Notes: a model not told the origin generated them from the letters alone. Shown: positions 43,186 through 52,400, numbered from the stretch's first letter. The stretch: DNA of 64,000 nt from Pseudomonadota bacterium (GCA_018241265.1 JAFEEF010000006.1:128112-192111), one strand, 5' to 3'. Translations and numbers: made by a program.

Positions 43186-44604
43186 ATGGCACTCCCCTTT
43201 CCTTCCGACGAGCCGTTCCTGCGCGGCTACTACGCGCCGCTGCTCGCCGAGTGCGACGCCGACAACCTGCCGGTCAGCGGCGAGCTGCCGAAGGATCTGA
43301 ACGGCTGGCTCTACCGCAACGGACCGAACCCGCAGTTCGCGCCGCGCGGACCGTACCACTGGTTCGCCGGCGACGGCATGCTGCACGCGTTCCATGTCGA
43401 GAACGGCCGCGTGGCCTACCGCAACCGCTGGGTGCGCACGCCGAAGTGGGAGCTCGAGCATGCCGAGCGCGAGGGCCTGTCGGGCGCATTCGGCAACCCG
43501 CGCTACAGCGATCCGCGCATCGTCGAGCTCGGGTCGACGCTCGCCAACACCAACGTCGTGTGGCACGGCGGGCGGCTGTTGGCGCTCGAGGAGGCGCATG
43601 CGCCGTTCGAGGTCGATCCGGTGACGCTGGCCTCCAAGGGCAGCTGGAACTACGGCGGCCGGCTGGCCGGCCCGATGACGGCGCATCCGAAGATCGACGC
43701 CGACGGCGAGATGGTGTTCTTCGGCTATGCGGCCACGGGACGCTACACGCCGGAGGTCGCGCTGCATGTCGCCGACAAGGACGGCCGCCTGGTCCGTTCG
43801 GACATGCTGGCGGCGCCGTTCCCGAGCATGGTCCACGACTTCGTCGTCACGCGGGACTGGATCGTGCTGCCGATCTTCCCGCTCACCGGCTCGATGGAGC
43901 GGGCCCAGACCGGCCGGCCGCCCTATGCGTGGGAGCCGGAACTCGGCACCCACGTCGCGCTGATCCCGCGGCGCGGATCGGTCGCCGATGCACGCTGGTT
44001 CCGCGGCGACCCGAGCTACGTCTTCCACCCGATGAACGCCTACGACACGCCCGACGGCAAGGTCGTCTGCGACATGATGCAGTACCCGGTGGCGCCGCTG
44101 TTCCCGCTGCCGGACGGCCGTCCGTCGACCGACGCCCCGCCGAGCGCGTGCCTGGTGCGCTGGACGCTCGACCCGAACGGCGGCACCGAACGCTATGACG
44201 AACAACCGCTCGACGATCATCCGGGCGAGTTCCCGCGGCTCGACGAGCGCTACACCGGCCGGCCGTATCGGCACGGCTACTTCCAGGCCGGCGCCGTGAC
44301 CGATGCGGAAGGGCGACTCGCATCGCGCAGCGGCATCGCCCACATCGACCATGCGAGCGGCCGTGTCGCGCTGTGGCGCCCTGGTCCGGAGGACCGATGC
44401 GGCGAGCCGATCTTCGTGCCGCGCCGGCCCGACGCCGCCGAAGGCGACGGCTACCTGCTGAGCGTGATCTTCCGCGCCGAGACGCAGTGCAGCGACCTCG
44501 CGGTCTTCGATGCGACCGACGTCGCGGCCGGGCCGATCGCGCTGGCGCACCTGTCGCACCGCGTGCCGGCGGGCTTCCACGGCAACTGGCGCAACGCCGG
44601 CTGA
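43186..44604 (+). CDS. Carotenoid oxygenase-family dioxygenase
   Basis: 472-residue non-heme iron dioxygenase of the carotenoid oxygenase/lignostilbene dioxygenase family, which cleaves carbon-carbon double bonds of carotenoids, stilbenes or phenylpropenes. The four iron-binding histidines are recognisable: H167 (TAHPK), H217 (MVHDFV), H281 (VFHPMNAYD) and H465 (AGFHGNW). The start MALPFPSDEPF has GGAG six bases upstream. The open frame continues upstream into the remnant segment, but that part is not family-like. Length is normal for the family. The substrate cannot be deduced. Confidence 0.92.
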   Translation: MALPFPSDEPFLRGYYAPLLAECDADNLPVSGELPKDLNGWLYRNGPNPQFAPRGPYHWFAGDGMLHAFHVENGRVAYRNRWVRTPKWELEHAEREGLSGAFGNPRYSDPRIVELGSTLANTNVVWHGGRLLALEEAHAPFEVDPVTLASKGSWNYGGRLAGPMTAHPKIDADGEMVFFGYAATGRYTPEVALHVADKDGRLVRSDMLAAPFPSMVHDFVVTRDWIVLPIFPLTGSMERAQTGRPPYAWEPELGTHVALIPRRGSVADARWFRGDPSYVFHPMNAYDTPDGKVVCDMMQYPVAPLFPLPDGRPSTDAPPSACLVRWTLDPNGGTERYDEQPLDDHPGEFPRLDERYTGRPYRHGYFQAGAVTDAEGRLASRSGIAHIDHASGRVALWRPGPEDRCGEPIFVPRRPDAAEGDGYLLSVIFRAETQCSDLAVFDATDVAAGPIALAHLSHRVPAGFHGNWRNAG

Positions 44605-44616
44605 ACGTCGCGCAGG

Positions 44617-46305
44617 TCAGCCGGCCGCCCACACGACCGGCTGCCGCCTGCCGACCCAGCCTTCGTAGGACGCCGCATAGGCTTCCTCAATGCGGTTGCG
44701 CTTGACCTTCAGGGTCGGCGTCACGAAGCCGTTGTCCACCGTCCACGCGTCGCCGACGACGACCAGGCAGTCGAGCCGCTCGTGCGGATCGAGCGCGGCG
44801 TTGACGCCCTGCAGGTGCGCCGCGAGCTGCTCCTGCATCGCCTGGCGCAGGGCCGCATCGCGCGCCTTGGCGGCCGCCTCGGCATTCAGCATCACGAGTC
44901 CGAGCGGCTGGCCGAGGTTCGCGCCGGTGACGACGCAGGCCTCGATCGCGACGTTGGCGCCGAGCTTGTCCTCGATCGGCGCCGGCGCGACGTACTTGCC
45001 CTTGCTGGTCTTGAACAGATCCTTCACGCGCCCGGTGATGCGCAGATAGCCTTCGCCGTCGAGCACGCCCTTGTCGCCGGTGTGCAGCCAGCCGTCGTCG
45101 GTGAACGCGGCGCGCGTCAGCTCGGGCTCCTTGTAGTAGCCCATCATCAGGCCGTCGCTCTTCATCTGCACTTCTCCGGTCGCCGGGTCGACGCGCGACT
45201 CGACGCCGACGTACGGCAGCCCGACCGTACCGGGCCGCTGCACGCCGGGCAGCGTCGCATGCGAGACGCCGCAGTTCTCGGTCATCCCATAGACCTCGAC
45301 GATCGGCAGGCCGAGGTCGGCATACCACTGCAGCAGCTCGGCCGGCATCGGCGCCGCGCCGCCCGACGCGAACTCGCACTGGTCGAGGCCGAGCAAGGTG
45401 AGCACCTTCTTGCGCACCATGCCGCCGAGGATCGGTACCTTCAGCATGCGCTTCAGCTTGGCGGGCGGCAGCTTCGCGCTAACGCCCTGCTGGAACTTGA
45501 CCCAGAGCCGCGGCACCGAGAAGAACAAGGTCGGCCGCGCGCGCTGCAGGTCGGCGGCGAAGGTCTCGAGCGCTTCGGCGAAGTAGACGTGGGCACTGGT
45601 CGCGAGCAACCCGTGTTCGATCAGCGTGCGCTCGGCGACGTGGGCGAGCGGCAGGTAGCTCAGCACGCGCGTGTCGTCGCGGTACGGCACGCGCTTCAGC
45701 GCCGCATCAATGGACCATGCATAGCCGCCGAAGCTGTGCATCACGCCCTTCGGCATGCCGGTCGTGCCCGACGTGTACATGATGGTCGCGAGCTCGTCGG
45801 GTGCGCGCACCGGCTGGCCGGCGAGCGGCGCGGTCTGCTCGACGATGGCGCTCCACTGCACGTAGCCGGTCGGCGGCGCCAGCGGCAGGGCGATGCAGGG
45901 CAGCCCGTCGGGGATGCCGGGCCGCATCGCCTCCCAGCCGTCGAGCTTGCCGACGAACAGCAGCCGCGCCTCGCTGTGCTCGAGGATCTGGCGGATCGTG
46001 CCGGCCGCGAGCGTCGGATAGAGCGGCACCGACACATGGCCGGCCATCCAGATCGCGAAGTCGCAGATCAGCCAGTGCGCGCAGTTCTTCGACAGCAGGC
46101 CGATGCGCGCACCAGGCTCATGGCCTTGGGCCGCGAGATGCGCGGCCATGCGGCGCGCCTCGTCGGCGATCCGGCCCCACGTGTAGTCGCGCAACGCCCC
46201 ACCGCCGAGCGGCTGGGTCAGCACGACGCGCTCCGGCGCCGTGCGCTCCCAGTGGTACAGGCGCTGCAGCGCCAACGAGTCGGCCGATACGTCGTGGGTG
46301 CTCAT
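44617..46305 (-). CDS. Long-chain acyl-CoA synthetase-like AMP ligase
   Basis: 562-residue adenylate-forming enzyme that activates a carboxylic acid to its CoA thioester. The P-loop motif IMYTSGTTGMPKGV, the VEVYGMTENCGVS motif, the TGDKG motif and GRVKDLFKTSKGKYVAP (catalytic Lys region) are all present. Overall it is closest to the long-chain (FadD15/ACSL) group. A strong AGGAGGAG ribosome-binding site precedes the ATG at 46305. It is divergent from a dienoyl-CoA-reductase-like gene, suggesting a role in fatty-acid or acyl-chain degradation. Confidence 0.92.
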   Translation of the reverse strand: MSTHDVSADSLALQRLYHWERTAPERVVLTQPLGGGALRDYTWGRIADEARRMAAHLAAQGHEPGARIGLLSKNCAHWLICDFAIWMAGHVSVPLYPTLAAGTIRQILEHSEARLLFVGKLDGWEAMRPGIPDGLPCIALPLAPPTGYVQWSAIVEQTAPLAGQPVRAPDELATIMYTSGTTGMPKGVMHSFGGYAWSIDAALKRVPYRDDTRVLSYLPLAHVAERTLIEHGLLATSAHVYFAEALETFAADLQRARPTLFFSVPRLWVKFQQGVSAKLPPAKLKRMLKVPILGGMVRKKVLTLLGLDQCEFASGGAAPMPAELLQWYADLGLPIVEVYGMTENCGVSHATLPGVQRPGTVGLPYVGVESRVDPATGEVQMKSDGLMMGYYKEPELTRAAFTDDGWLHTGDKGVLDGEGYLRITGRVKDLFKTSKGKYVAPAPIEDKLGANVAIEACVVTGANLGQPLGLVMLNAEAAAKARDAALRQAMQEQLAAHLQGVNAALDPHERLDCLVVVGDAWTVDNGFVTPTLKVKRNRIEEAYAASYEGWVGRRQPVVWAAG

Positions 46306-46521
46306 CGCGATCTCCTCCTGATGTCACCGCGGTGCCGGACACGCAACGTAGGCGATCCGCCGGCCCGCGGCTAGAGCGGATCAACCCGCGTGCGACGAGC
46401 CTTTACGCGGCGCGCGACGATCCGGACGCACGGCGCGCGCCGAGCGGGAAAACCCGCTGCGTCGGGCCGTGCCGCCACGCCAAGCTGGCCGCACCAACCA
46501 CACGATCCAAGGAGTCTTGCG

Positions 46522-47433
46522 ATGGAGTCGATGTACCACCCCGCGCTGATGGCCGGCCAGCGCATCCTCGTGACCGGCGGCGGCACGGGCCTCGGCCGGG
46601 CGATGGCCGAGCGCTTCCTGAGCCTGGGCGCCGACATCGCGATCTGCGGCCGCCGCAAGGCGGTCTGCGACGCGACCGCCGACGCCTGGCGCGCGCAGTT
46701 CCCCGAGCGGCGCATCGACACCTACGGCGTCGACATCCGCATCGCGGCGAGCGTGGAGGAGATGGTCGACGCGCTGTGGGCGAGCGGTGGCCTCACCGGC
46801 CTCGTCAACAACGCGGCCGGCAACTTCGTCTCGCCGACCGAGGCGCTGTCGCCGCGCGCCTTCGACGCGATCGCGAACATCGTCTTCCACGGCACCTTCT
46901 ACGTGACGCAGGCGGTCGGCAAGCGCTGGATCGCGGAGGCGCGATCCGGTGCGTGGACGCCGGAGCAGCCGTGGCGCAGCGTCATGAGCATCATCGTCAC
47001 CTGGGTCGACAACGGCTCGCCGTACGTCGTGCCGTCGGCGATGAGCAAGGCCGGCATCGACGTGATGACGAAGTCGCTGGCCGTCGAGTGGGCGCGCTAC
47101 GGGATCCGGCTGAATGCGGTCGGGCCGGGCGAGATCCCGACCGAAGGGATGAGCAAGCGGCTCAACCCGGGCGAAGAGCCCGGGGCGCGGAGCAAGGCGC
47201 ACAACCCGATGGCGCGGCCGGGGCGGATGAGCGAGTTGCAGAACCTCGCGACGTTTCTGCTCGCGCGCGGGCAGTGCGATTGGCTGACCGGGCAGAGCAT
47301 CATGATGGACGGAGGGAACGCGCTGGCGACCGGCGGCAACTTCTATGAGCTGCGGTCGTGGAGCGATGACGACTGGCGGGCGGCGCGGGAGCGGATCGAG
47401 GCGCAGAATCAGAAGGATCGGGCGCAGCGGTGA
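46522..47433 (+). CDS. SDR, 2,4-dienoyl-CoA reductase-like
   Basis: 303-residue short-chain dehydrogenase. The cofactor motif is VTGGGTGLGRAMAERF, with NNAAGNF further on. The active-site stretch reads PYVVPSAMSKAGIDVMTKSLAVEW: Ser is at the position of the usual YxxxK tyrosine, as in 2,4-dienoyl-CoA reductases, where another Tyr takes over. The end GEIPTEGMSKRLNP also matches that group. Such enzymes reduce dienoyl-CoA intermediates from unsaturated fatty acids, fitting the divergent acyl-CoA ligase. An AAGGAG site precedes the ATG. Confidence 0.88.
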   Translation: MESMYHPALMAGQRILVTGGGTGLGRAMAERFLSLGADIAICGRRKAVCDATADAWRAQFPERRIDTYGVDIRIAASVEEMVDALWASGGLTGLVNNAAGNFVSPTEALSPRAFDAIANIVFHGTFYVTQAVGKRWIAEARSGAWTPEQPWRSVMSIIVTWVDNGSPYVVPSAMSKAGIDVMTKSLAVEWARYGIRLNAVGPGEIPTEGMSKRLNPGEEPGARSKAHNPMARPGRMSELQNLATFLLARGQCDWLTGQSIMMDGGNALATGGNFYELRSWSDDDWRAARERIEAQNQKDRAQR

Positions 47434-47567
47434 TGACCGGCTGACATGCGAGCCTGCGACGTCCCAGGTCGACGATGACAGGCTGTTTGCGGCCACGAGC
47501 GGTCTCTCAAGACGCTGGCGATGACCCCTCAACGTGACGTTGACGCACACCTCAGCGACGATGGCAG

Positions 47568-47921
47568 ATGACTAAGAAGGCCTTCAGGCTGCAAGGGCAC
47601 GAGATGCGGCCGCTGGTCGGTGCGATGGGTGGGTGCTTGGCCACCGATCACATAGCGGTCGATGGACTTCCGGTCCGCTTCATGTATCGCGAAGCCTCCG
47701 ATCACGAGTCCGACAGTGGGTGGCGCTTCTTTTCGGGCTTCGAAGATGAGGCCTATGCGAACAATCCGGCGCACATGGAGGTCTACGAGGTCAGCACGAT
47801 CGCAAACTACGACCCAGGCATCCTCCCCTTTCTCGATGCTCCGCCGGGTAGCGCGTTCGAGAAGGCTGCCAGCTCGGAGCGGTTTGAGATGCTCGTAGAC
47901 TGGAAGCCCGACGCGAACTGA
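47568..47921 (+). CDS. DUF2185 (Imm33-like) protein
   Basis: 117-residue protein with the DUF2185 core GWRFFSGFEDEAYANNPAHMEVYEVSTIANYDPGILPFLDAPPGSAFE (written in parts: GWRFFSG, NNPAHME, NYDPGILPFLDAP). Some DUF2185 proteins are predicted immunity proteins (Imm33) against toxins. No toxin gene is next to it. Its base composition is less GC-rich than its neighbours, as is the region to about 48.57 kb, suggesting later acquisition. Confidence 0.82.
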   Translation: MTKKAFRLQGHEMRPLVGAMGGCLATDHIAVDGLPVRFMYREASDHESDSGWRFFSGFEDEAYANNPAHMEVYEVSTIANYDPGILPFLDAPPGSAFEKAASSERFEMLVDWKPDAN

Positions 47922-48016
47922 TTCGGCCACAAGCGGCTGGCGCGACTGTCGGCTTCAGGATGGCTGGCTGCCGTAGCACGTTGCTTTTAGCAATGAGCTA
48001 GAAGCGCAGCGCTGTC

Positions 48017-48412
48017 CTATTCGCGGATATCGGTGTGTCGGCAGGCGCCGACGCTGAGTCGAGTAAGCGCGACCGCACCAAGCCCCGCGAGAAGCCCAAC
48101 CAAAGATCCGTAGGCGGCAACGCCCGCCAGAAGGCCGAGCAGAAGCCCCGGCAGGATGCCAAAGAAACTTCCGAGGAGCCACGCGACTCTTCCCTTTTCG
48201 CGCAGGACGCCCAGCAATGGGCCAGCATAGAAGACAAGCACCAAAGGGCTGACAAAGAGAACACCTTCAGCCTTGCCTCCGGTGGCTGAGATGTTCCCTG
48301 AAGGCACCAAAGCCGCGAGTGTTAGCGAGATCAGCTCAGCCATGGCAACAGCCAAAGCTAGAGCCACGGCGGCAATCACGATATTGCGTGGAAGCGATCG
48401 CAGCAACTCCAT
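48017..48412 (-). CDS. Small hydrophobic membrane protein of unknown function
   Basis: 131-residue protein with about three or four hydrophobic helices (IVIAAVALALAVAMAELISLT, GVLFVSPLVLVFYAG, WLLGSFFGILPGLLLGLLAGV, LVGLLAGLGAVALT). The ATG at 48412 begins MELLRSLPR. I recognise no family. It lies in the same lower-GC stretch as the DUF2185 gene, on the opposite strand and converging with it. Confidence 0.6.
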   Translation of the reverse strand: MELLRSLPRNIVIAAVALALAVAMAELISLTLAALVPSGNISATGGKAEGVLFVSPLVLVFYAGPLLGVLREKGRVAWLLGSFFGILPGLLLGLLAGVAAYGSLVGLLAGLGAVALTRLSVGACRHTDIRE

Positions 48413-48573
48413 GTGTTCCAGTGTACGTTCAGCCAGCGACGGCGGATGTCCGCTTCCAGGCGGACAGATCAGCGCGCACGAAGTCCGCAATGGGTCGAAA
48501 CCGAACATTCGCAATTCGCCCACTACTTCGACCGGACCAGGAACTGCAACGCCTTCGCGGCCTCCCCAAAGGC

Positions 48574-49008
48574 TCAACTTGCCGGCAGTGCGAGCCCGGG
48601 CAGATCCGATACGCGCGGCCCCGCCAGCCGGCGCGCCCGGCGCACGAACTTGCGGTCGTCGAAGCTCACCAGCCGCTCGCAGCCGGCACTCAGCCTCCAA
48701 TGCAACGCGTCCGCAAAGTCGAGCCGCTGCGCATGCAGCGCAACCGCATCACTGATCGCCTCCCAATGTTGCACGGTCACATGGGCCATCCCCAGCAGGT
48801 GGTTGACCGCCGAACAGAAGGACTCGGGCTCCAGGCGGTAGAAGCCGCGCATCACCCGCTCGAGCTCGAGCACGACCGTCAGCGGAACGAAGATCGCGGC
48901 CGACTCCAGCATCACCCGCCTGGCCCGGCGCGATTGCGCGGCCGCCTCGCGATCGGCCGGATCGTCGATGTAGAAGCGCGCGAGGATGCTGGTGTCGACC
49001 GCGATCAC
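48574..49008 (-). CDS. vapC: PIN-domain toxin, VapC-like
   Basis: 144-residue PIN-domain ribonuclease: the N-terminal acidic residue in MIAVDTSILARFYIDD, a central Glu (VVLELERVMRG), and the later FADALHWRLS and LVSFDDRKF Asp residues form the metal site. The GTG start at 49008 overlaps the antitoxin stop (GTGA). VapC toxins cleave specific RNAs and are held inactive by the partner. Confidence 0.88.
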   Translation of the reverse strand: MIAVDTSILARFYIDDPADREAAAQSRRARRVMLESAAIFVPLTVVLELERVMRGFYRLEPESFCSAVNHLLGMAHVTVQHWEAISDAVALHAQRLDFADALHWRLSAGCERLVSFDDRKFVRRARRLAGPRVSDLPGLALPAS

Positions 49009-49256
49009 GGCTGCCGGGCGACGTCCGCCGCATCGAAATCGGCCAGACGCCGGCCACCGGCCGGCGCCGGCGGCGCCTTGATCATGGCGAAGCCCGCGGC
49101 GGGATCGCTTCGTTCGACCCGGCGCCGCACGACGAGCCGGATCGTGCCGCCGTCGTCGACGAACTCCACCTGCGTGCCCGGTGTCAGCCCGAAGCGAGCG
49201 CGGATCTCGGCCGGGATCACGACCTGGCCCTTGTCGGTCAGGGTGGCTGCGGGCAT
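49005..49256 (-). CDS. AbrB/MazE-type antitoxin of the VapC-like toxin
   Basis: 83-residue protein whose first 45 residues form a swapped-hairpin AbrB domain (TLTDKGQVVIPAEIRARFGLTPGTQVEFV), which binds the module's own promoter. The C-terminal tail (AGGRRLADFDAADVARQP) would wrap the toxin. It overlaps the toxin gene by four bases. Confidence 0.87.
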   Translation of the reverse strand: MPAATLTDKGQVVIPAEIRARFGLTPGTQVEFVDDGGTIRLVVRRRVERSDPAAGFAMIKAPPAPAGGRRLADFDAADVARQP

Positions 49257-49315
49257 GGGCAATTCCTCCAGATGACGGCCCCTTGTAGCCGACCGCTTAC
49301 CAGGTAAGCGGGCCT

Positions 49316-50209
49316 CTACGCCTTCGCCGCCTCCCCCGGCTTCGGCCCCGACCCCCTCAACTGCACCAGCTTCTGCAACATGTCGAACCAGAACGGCGCC
49401 CCGAACACCGCTGCGACCGCGGTGATCAACCAGCCGAGCAGGTTGTAGCCGGTGATGCGGTGCCCGACCACGCACACGATCTCGCCGCCGTCGCAGGGCC
49501 TGCGCATCAGCAGGTCCGGTCCGACCGGCAGCTTCCAGAGCTGCGCCATCGCTGCCTGCGCATCCGGCTCCTTCAGCGTGATCGCGGCCACCTGGTCGGA
49601 GATCTTGCCGGCCAGCGCCGGGTTCTGCCACAAGGTCATCGCGACATAGGTCGAGTCGATGTTGATCGTCGCCGCCAGCAGCAGGCCGAGCAGGAAGCTG
49701 ATGAGCTGGGCCTGGCGCTTGTAGTTGCCCGACACGCGGTCCATCGAAGCGTTGAACCAGTCGGCGATCTGGCCCTGCAGGTGGTCGACGTCGCCCTTGG
49801 CGCGCACCAGCATGCCCTGCAGCAGCAGTCGGAGCTGCGGGTCGGGCAGCGCGTCGACCTTGGCTTGCAGCCTCGCCATGTCGCCCGGTACCTCCTGCAG
49901 GCTGTCGACCGTCGCGATCGCGAAGTCGCGCGCGCGGATGTACGACGGCCCTCGGTAGCTCCAGAAGCGCGCCGTCGGCTTCATGCCGCCGTCGCCCTGC
50001 GGATGGACCAGCGCATGGTTGTAGATCGACAGCGCCAAGCCCTCGAACTTCGGGTCGTTGAACATCTTCTGCACGCCCGACACCAGCGTGTTGGCGCGCA
50101 GCTTGACGAGCGACGCGAGCGCCTCGGTCAGCGTACTGGCCGCCAGCGCCGTCGCGGCGAAGCAGAACACCAGGCCGATGGCCACGTTGATCACCGGTGT
50201 GTCGAACAT
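49316..50209 (-). CDS. Conserved membrane protein of unknown function
   Basis: 297-residue protein with hydrophobic helices near the N-terminus (VINVAIGLVFCFAATALAAS), in the middle (LISFLLGLLLAATINIDST) and near the end (LGWLITAVAAVFGAPFWFD). Between the first two is a cytoplasmic or periplasmic helical region of about 130 residues. I recognise the architecture from proteobacterial hypothetical proteins but know no function. Divergent from the dehydropantoate reductase gene across 259 bases with no evident motif. Confidence 0.8.
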   Translation of the reverse strand: MFDTPVINVAIGLVFCFAATALAASTLTEALASLVKLRANTLVSGVQKMFNDPKFEGLALSIYNHALVHPQGDGGMKPTARFWSYRGPSYIRARDFAIATVDSLQEVPGDMARLQAKVDALPDPQLRLLLQGMLVRAKGDVDHLQGQIADWFNASMDRVSGNYKRQAQLISFLLGLLLAATINIDSTYVAMTLWQNPALAGKISDQVAAITLKEPDAQAAMAQLWKLPVGPDLLMRRPCDGGEIVCVVGHRITGYNLLGWLITAVAAVFGAPFWFDMLQKLVQLRGSGPKPGEAAKA

Positions 50210-50468
50210 GCGCTGGTCCTCGCAGGCACGCGGCGGCGCCGCCGCAAGGCTGGCGATGATGCGCGCCGCAGCGCGCGTACGGCAAGCGTCAGGCTAGGGG
50301 GCCGGCGCGCGACGGCCGCGACATGCGCCGCGATCCGACCCGGCCGGCGCGAAGAAAAGATTTCCCCCGGTCCTCGTCGGCGCCCAAAATAGGAGACGGA
50401 GACAGCGGTCTTGCGCGTTACAGGCGATGCCGCACGCGCCGACTCAACATCGAACCAGGAGCCGTACC

Positions 50469-51482
50469 ATGCCCGGCTTTCCCGCGCCGGTGCTCGTGAT
50501 GGGCGCCGGCAGCATCGGCTGCTACCTCGGCGGCATGCTCGCGGCCGCGGGCGCCGACGTGACCTTCGTCGGCCGGCCGCGCGTCCTCGATGCACTCCGC
50601 GTGCACGGCCTGACGCTGACCGATCTCGACGGTGCCCGTCATGTCATCGCACCCGCCGCGCTGCGCCTCGCTCAGGAGATACCCGCCGGCATCCGCCCCG
50701 GCCTCGTGCTCCTGGCCGTCAAGAGCGGCGCGACCCGGGATGCCGCGACCACGCTGGCGGCGGCACTGCCGGCCGGCACGCTCGTCGTGTCGATGCAGAA
50801 CGGCATCAGCAACGCCGACACCGCGCGCGCGGCCGCACCGGCGCTGAAAGTGCTGGCCGGCATGGTGCCGTACAACGTCGCCGAGGTCGGGCCGGGACAC
50901 TTCCATCGCGGCACCAACGGCGAACTGGCGGCGCAGGACGACGCGGCGCTGCGCCCATGGGTCGCGGCCTTCGCGCAGAGCGGCCTGCCGCTCGTGCTGC
51001 ATGCCGACTTCGCGCCGGTGGCTTGGGGCAAGCTGCTGGTCAACCTGAACAACCCCGTCAATGCGCTGTCCGGTCGGCCGCTGCGCGAGCAGATCTACGA
51101 ACGCGGCTACCGGATCTGCACCGCGGCGCTGATCGACGAGACGCTGGTCGTGCTCGGCGCCGCCGGCATCCGCCCGGCCGGCATTGCCAAGATTCCGGCG
51201 CGCGGGCTGCCGACGGCACTGCGCCTGCCGACGTCGATCTTTCGCGTGATCTCGCCGGAGGTCCGCCGCATCGACCCGCACGCGCGCTCCAGCATGGCCG
51301 ACGACCTGCGGCTCGGCCGCCCGACCGAGATCAACGAGATCTGCGGCGCGGTGGTCCGCCTGGCGCGCGACATCGGCCGGGCGGCGCCGCTCAACCAGCG
51401 CATGGTCGAGCTGTTGGCCGAGCCGGCTGCCGTCCGGCCGATGTCGCCCGAGGCGTTGCAGACGGCGCTCGGACTGCGCTGA
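50469..51482 (+). CDS. panE: 2-dehydropantoate 2-reductase (PanE/ApbA family)
   Basis: 337-residue oxidoreductase of the ketopantoate reductase family. The dinucleotide motif is VLVMGAGSIGCYLGGMLA; also present are LLAVKSGATRDA, SMQNGISN and the catalytic-lysine region AWGKLLVNLNNPVNALSG. PanE makes pantoate for coenzyme A, but paralogues with other 2-oxo acid substrates are common, so the role is likely but not certain. The ATG at 50469 follows CAGGAG. Confidence 0.88.
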   Translation: MPGFPAPVLVMGAGSIGCYLGGMLAAAGADVTFVGRPRVLDALRVHGLTLTDLDGARHVIAPAALRLAQEIPAGIRPGLVLLAVKSGATRDAATTLAAALPAGTLVVSMQNGISNADTARAAAPALKVLAGMVPYNVAEVGPGHFHRGTNGELAAQDDAALRPWVAAFAQSGLPLVLHADFAPVAWGKLLVNLNNPVNALSGRPLREQIYERGYRICTAALIDETLVVLGAAGIRPAGIAKIPARGLPTALRLPTSIFRVISPEVRRIDPHARSSMADDLRLGRPTEINEICGAVVRLARDIGRAAPLNQRMVELLAEPAAVRPMSPEALQTALGLR

Positions 51483-51488
51483 ACGGGC

Positions 51489-52400
51489 TTACCGCGGCTC
51501 CGGTGCGAGCCGATGCAGGATCGTCCACGGGTTGACGCGCACCGGCTTGGCGCCGCGGTAGCCCCAGGCGTAGTCGGCCATCTTGCGGTCCGGCACGTGG
51601 ATGTAGCTGTCCGCCATGCCGAACGCGCGGAAGACCGTGGTCTCCATCGCGTGGGCGAATCGGTCGTTCAGCGCACTGGCCGCGGCGAGGCCGAACAGGC
51701 CCAGGCTGGGATTGGAGTACTCGCGCCGCGACCCGGGGCGAGCGATCGGCGTCCAATCACGGAAATAGGCCTGCGTCGCCGCCTCGCCGACGACGGCGTC
51801 GGGGAACTGCAGCGGCAACCCGCCGGCGGTGTAGGTGCCGAGATGGAGCAGGGTGGCCTCGTCGATCGGCCGGCCTCGCAGCCACGGCAGGTACCGGCTC
51901 GGATGATCGTCGAGCGACAGCTTGCCGGTGGCTTCGGCGTAGGCGGCGAGCGTCGCAGTGAAGGTCTTGCTGACGGAGCCGACCTCGAACAGCGTCCCGG
52001 CCGTCACCGGTACCTTCGTTTCCTTCGATGCCACGCCGTAGCTGTAGACATAGGAACGCCCGTCGACGGTCACCGCGACCGCCATGCCGGGAATGTCCTG
52101 CGCGGACATCAGCGGCACGATCGCGGCATCGACGGCGGCGTGGACGCGGTCGGTGTCGTCGGCGGCACGCACGGCCCACGGCGCGACGCAAGCGAAGATC
52201 GGCAGCAGTGTCTTGAAAGCATTCCAGGCCCATGACCGCGCCCGGCGTTCGCGAAGAAACGCGCGGTGCTGAAGCCGTTCGCCCTGAGCTTGTCGAAAAG
52301 CTCTTGGATGTTGGCACCAGGGCTTCGACAAGCTCAGCCCGAACGGGCTCTGTGGCTCTTGCGGGTCCTGCTTCTTGTGAGTAAGCGCCGTGGAAAGCAT
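51489..52400 (-). pseudogene. Truncated class C beta-lactamase-family gene with inserted REP element
   Basis: 303 codons of a serine beta-lactamase/transpeptidase-like protein. SVSKTF supplies the nucleophilic Ser and Lys, and EYSN the conserved Tyr. The frame stops right after RVNPW, at about two thirds of the normal ~380 residues, so the C-terminal KTG motif needed for activity is missing. At the other end, the signal peptide (NAFKTLLPIFACVAPWAVRAAD) begins only at about residue 60. The ~55 codons before it run through an inverted repeat of REP type. A ribosome-binding site (CAGAGAGA) precedes the ATG at 52400. Both ends look damaged, so an active enzyme is unlikely. Confidence 0.7.
52274..52348. 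repeat. REP-like inverted repeat with CTGAGCTTGTCGAA core
   Basis: Two 24-base arms (52274-52297 and 52325-52348) are inverted copies with three mismatches, separated by 27 bases. Each contains the core CTGAGCTTGTCGAA or its complement. This core is familiar as a dispersed palindromic repeat in Burkholderiales and related genomes. It lies inside the damaged beta-lactamase-like frame. Confidence 0.75.
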
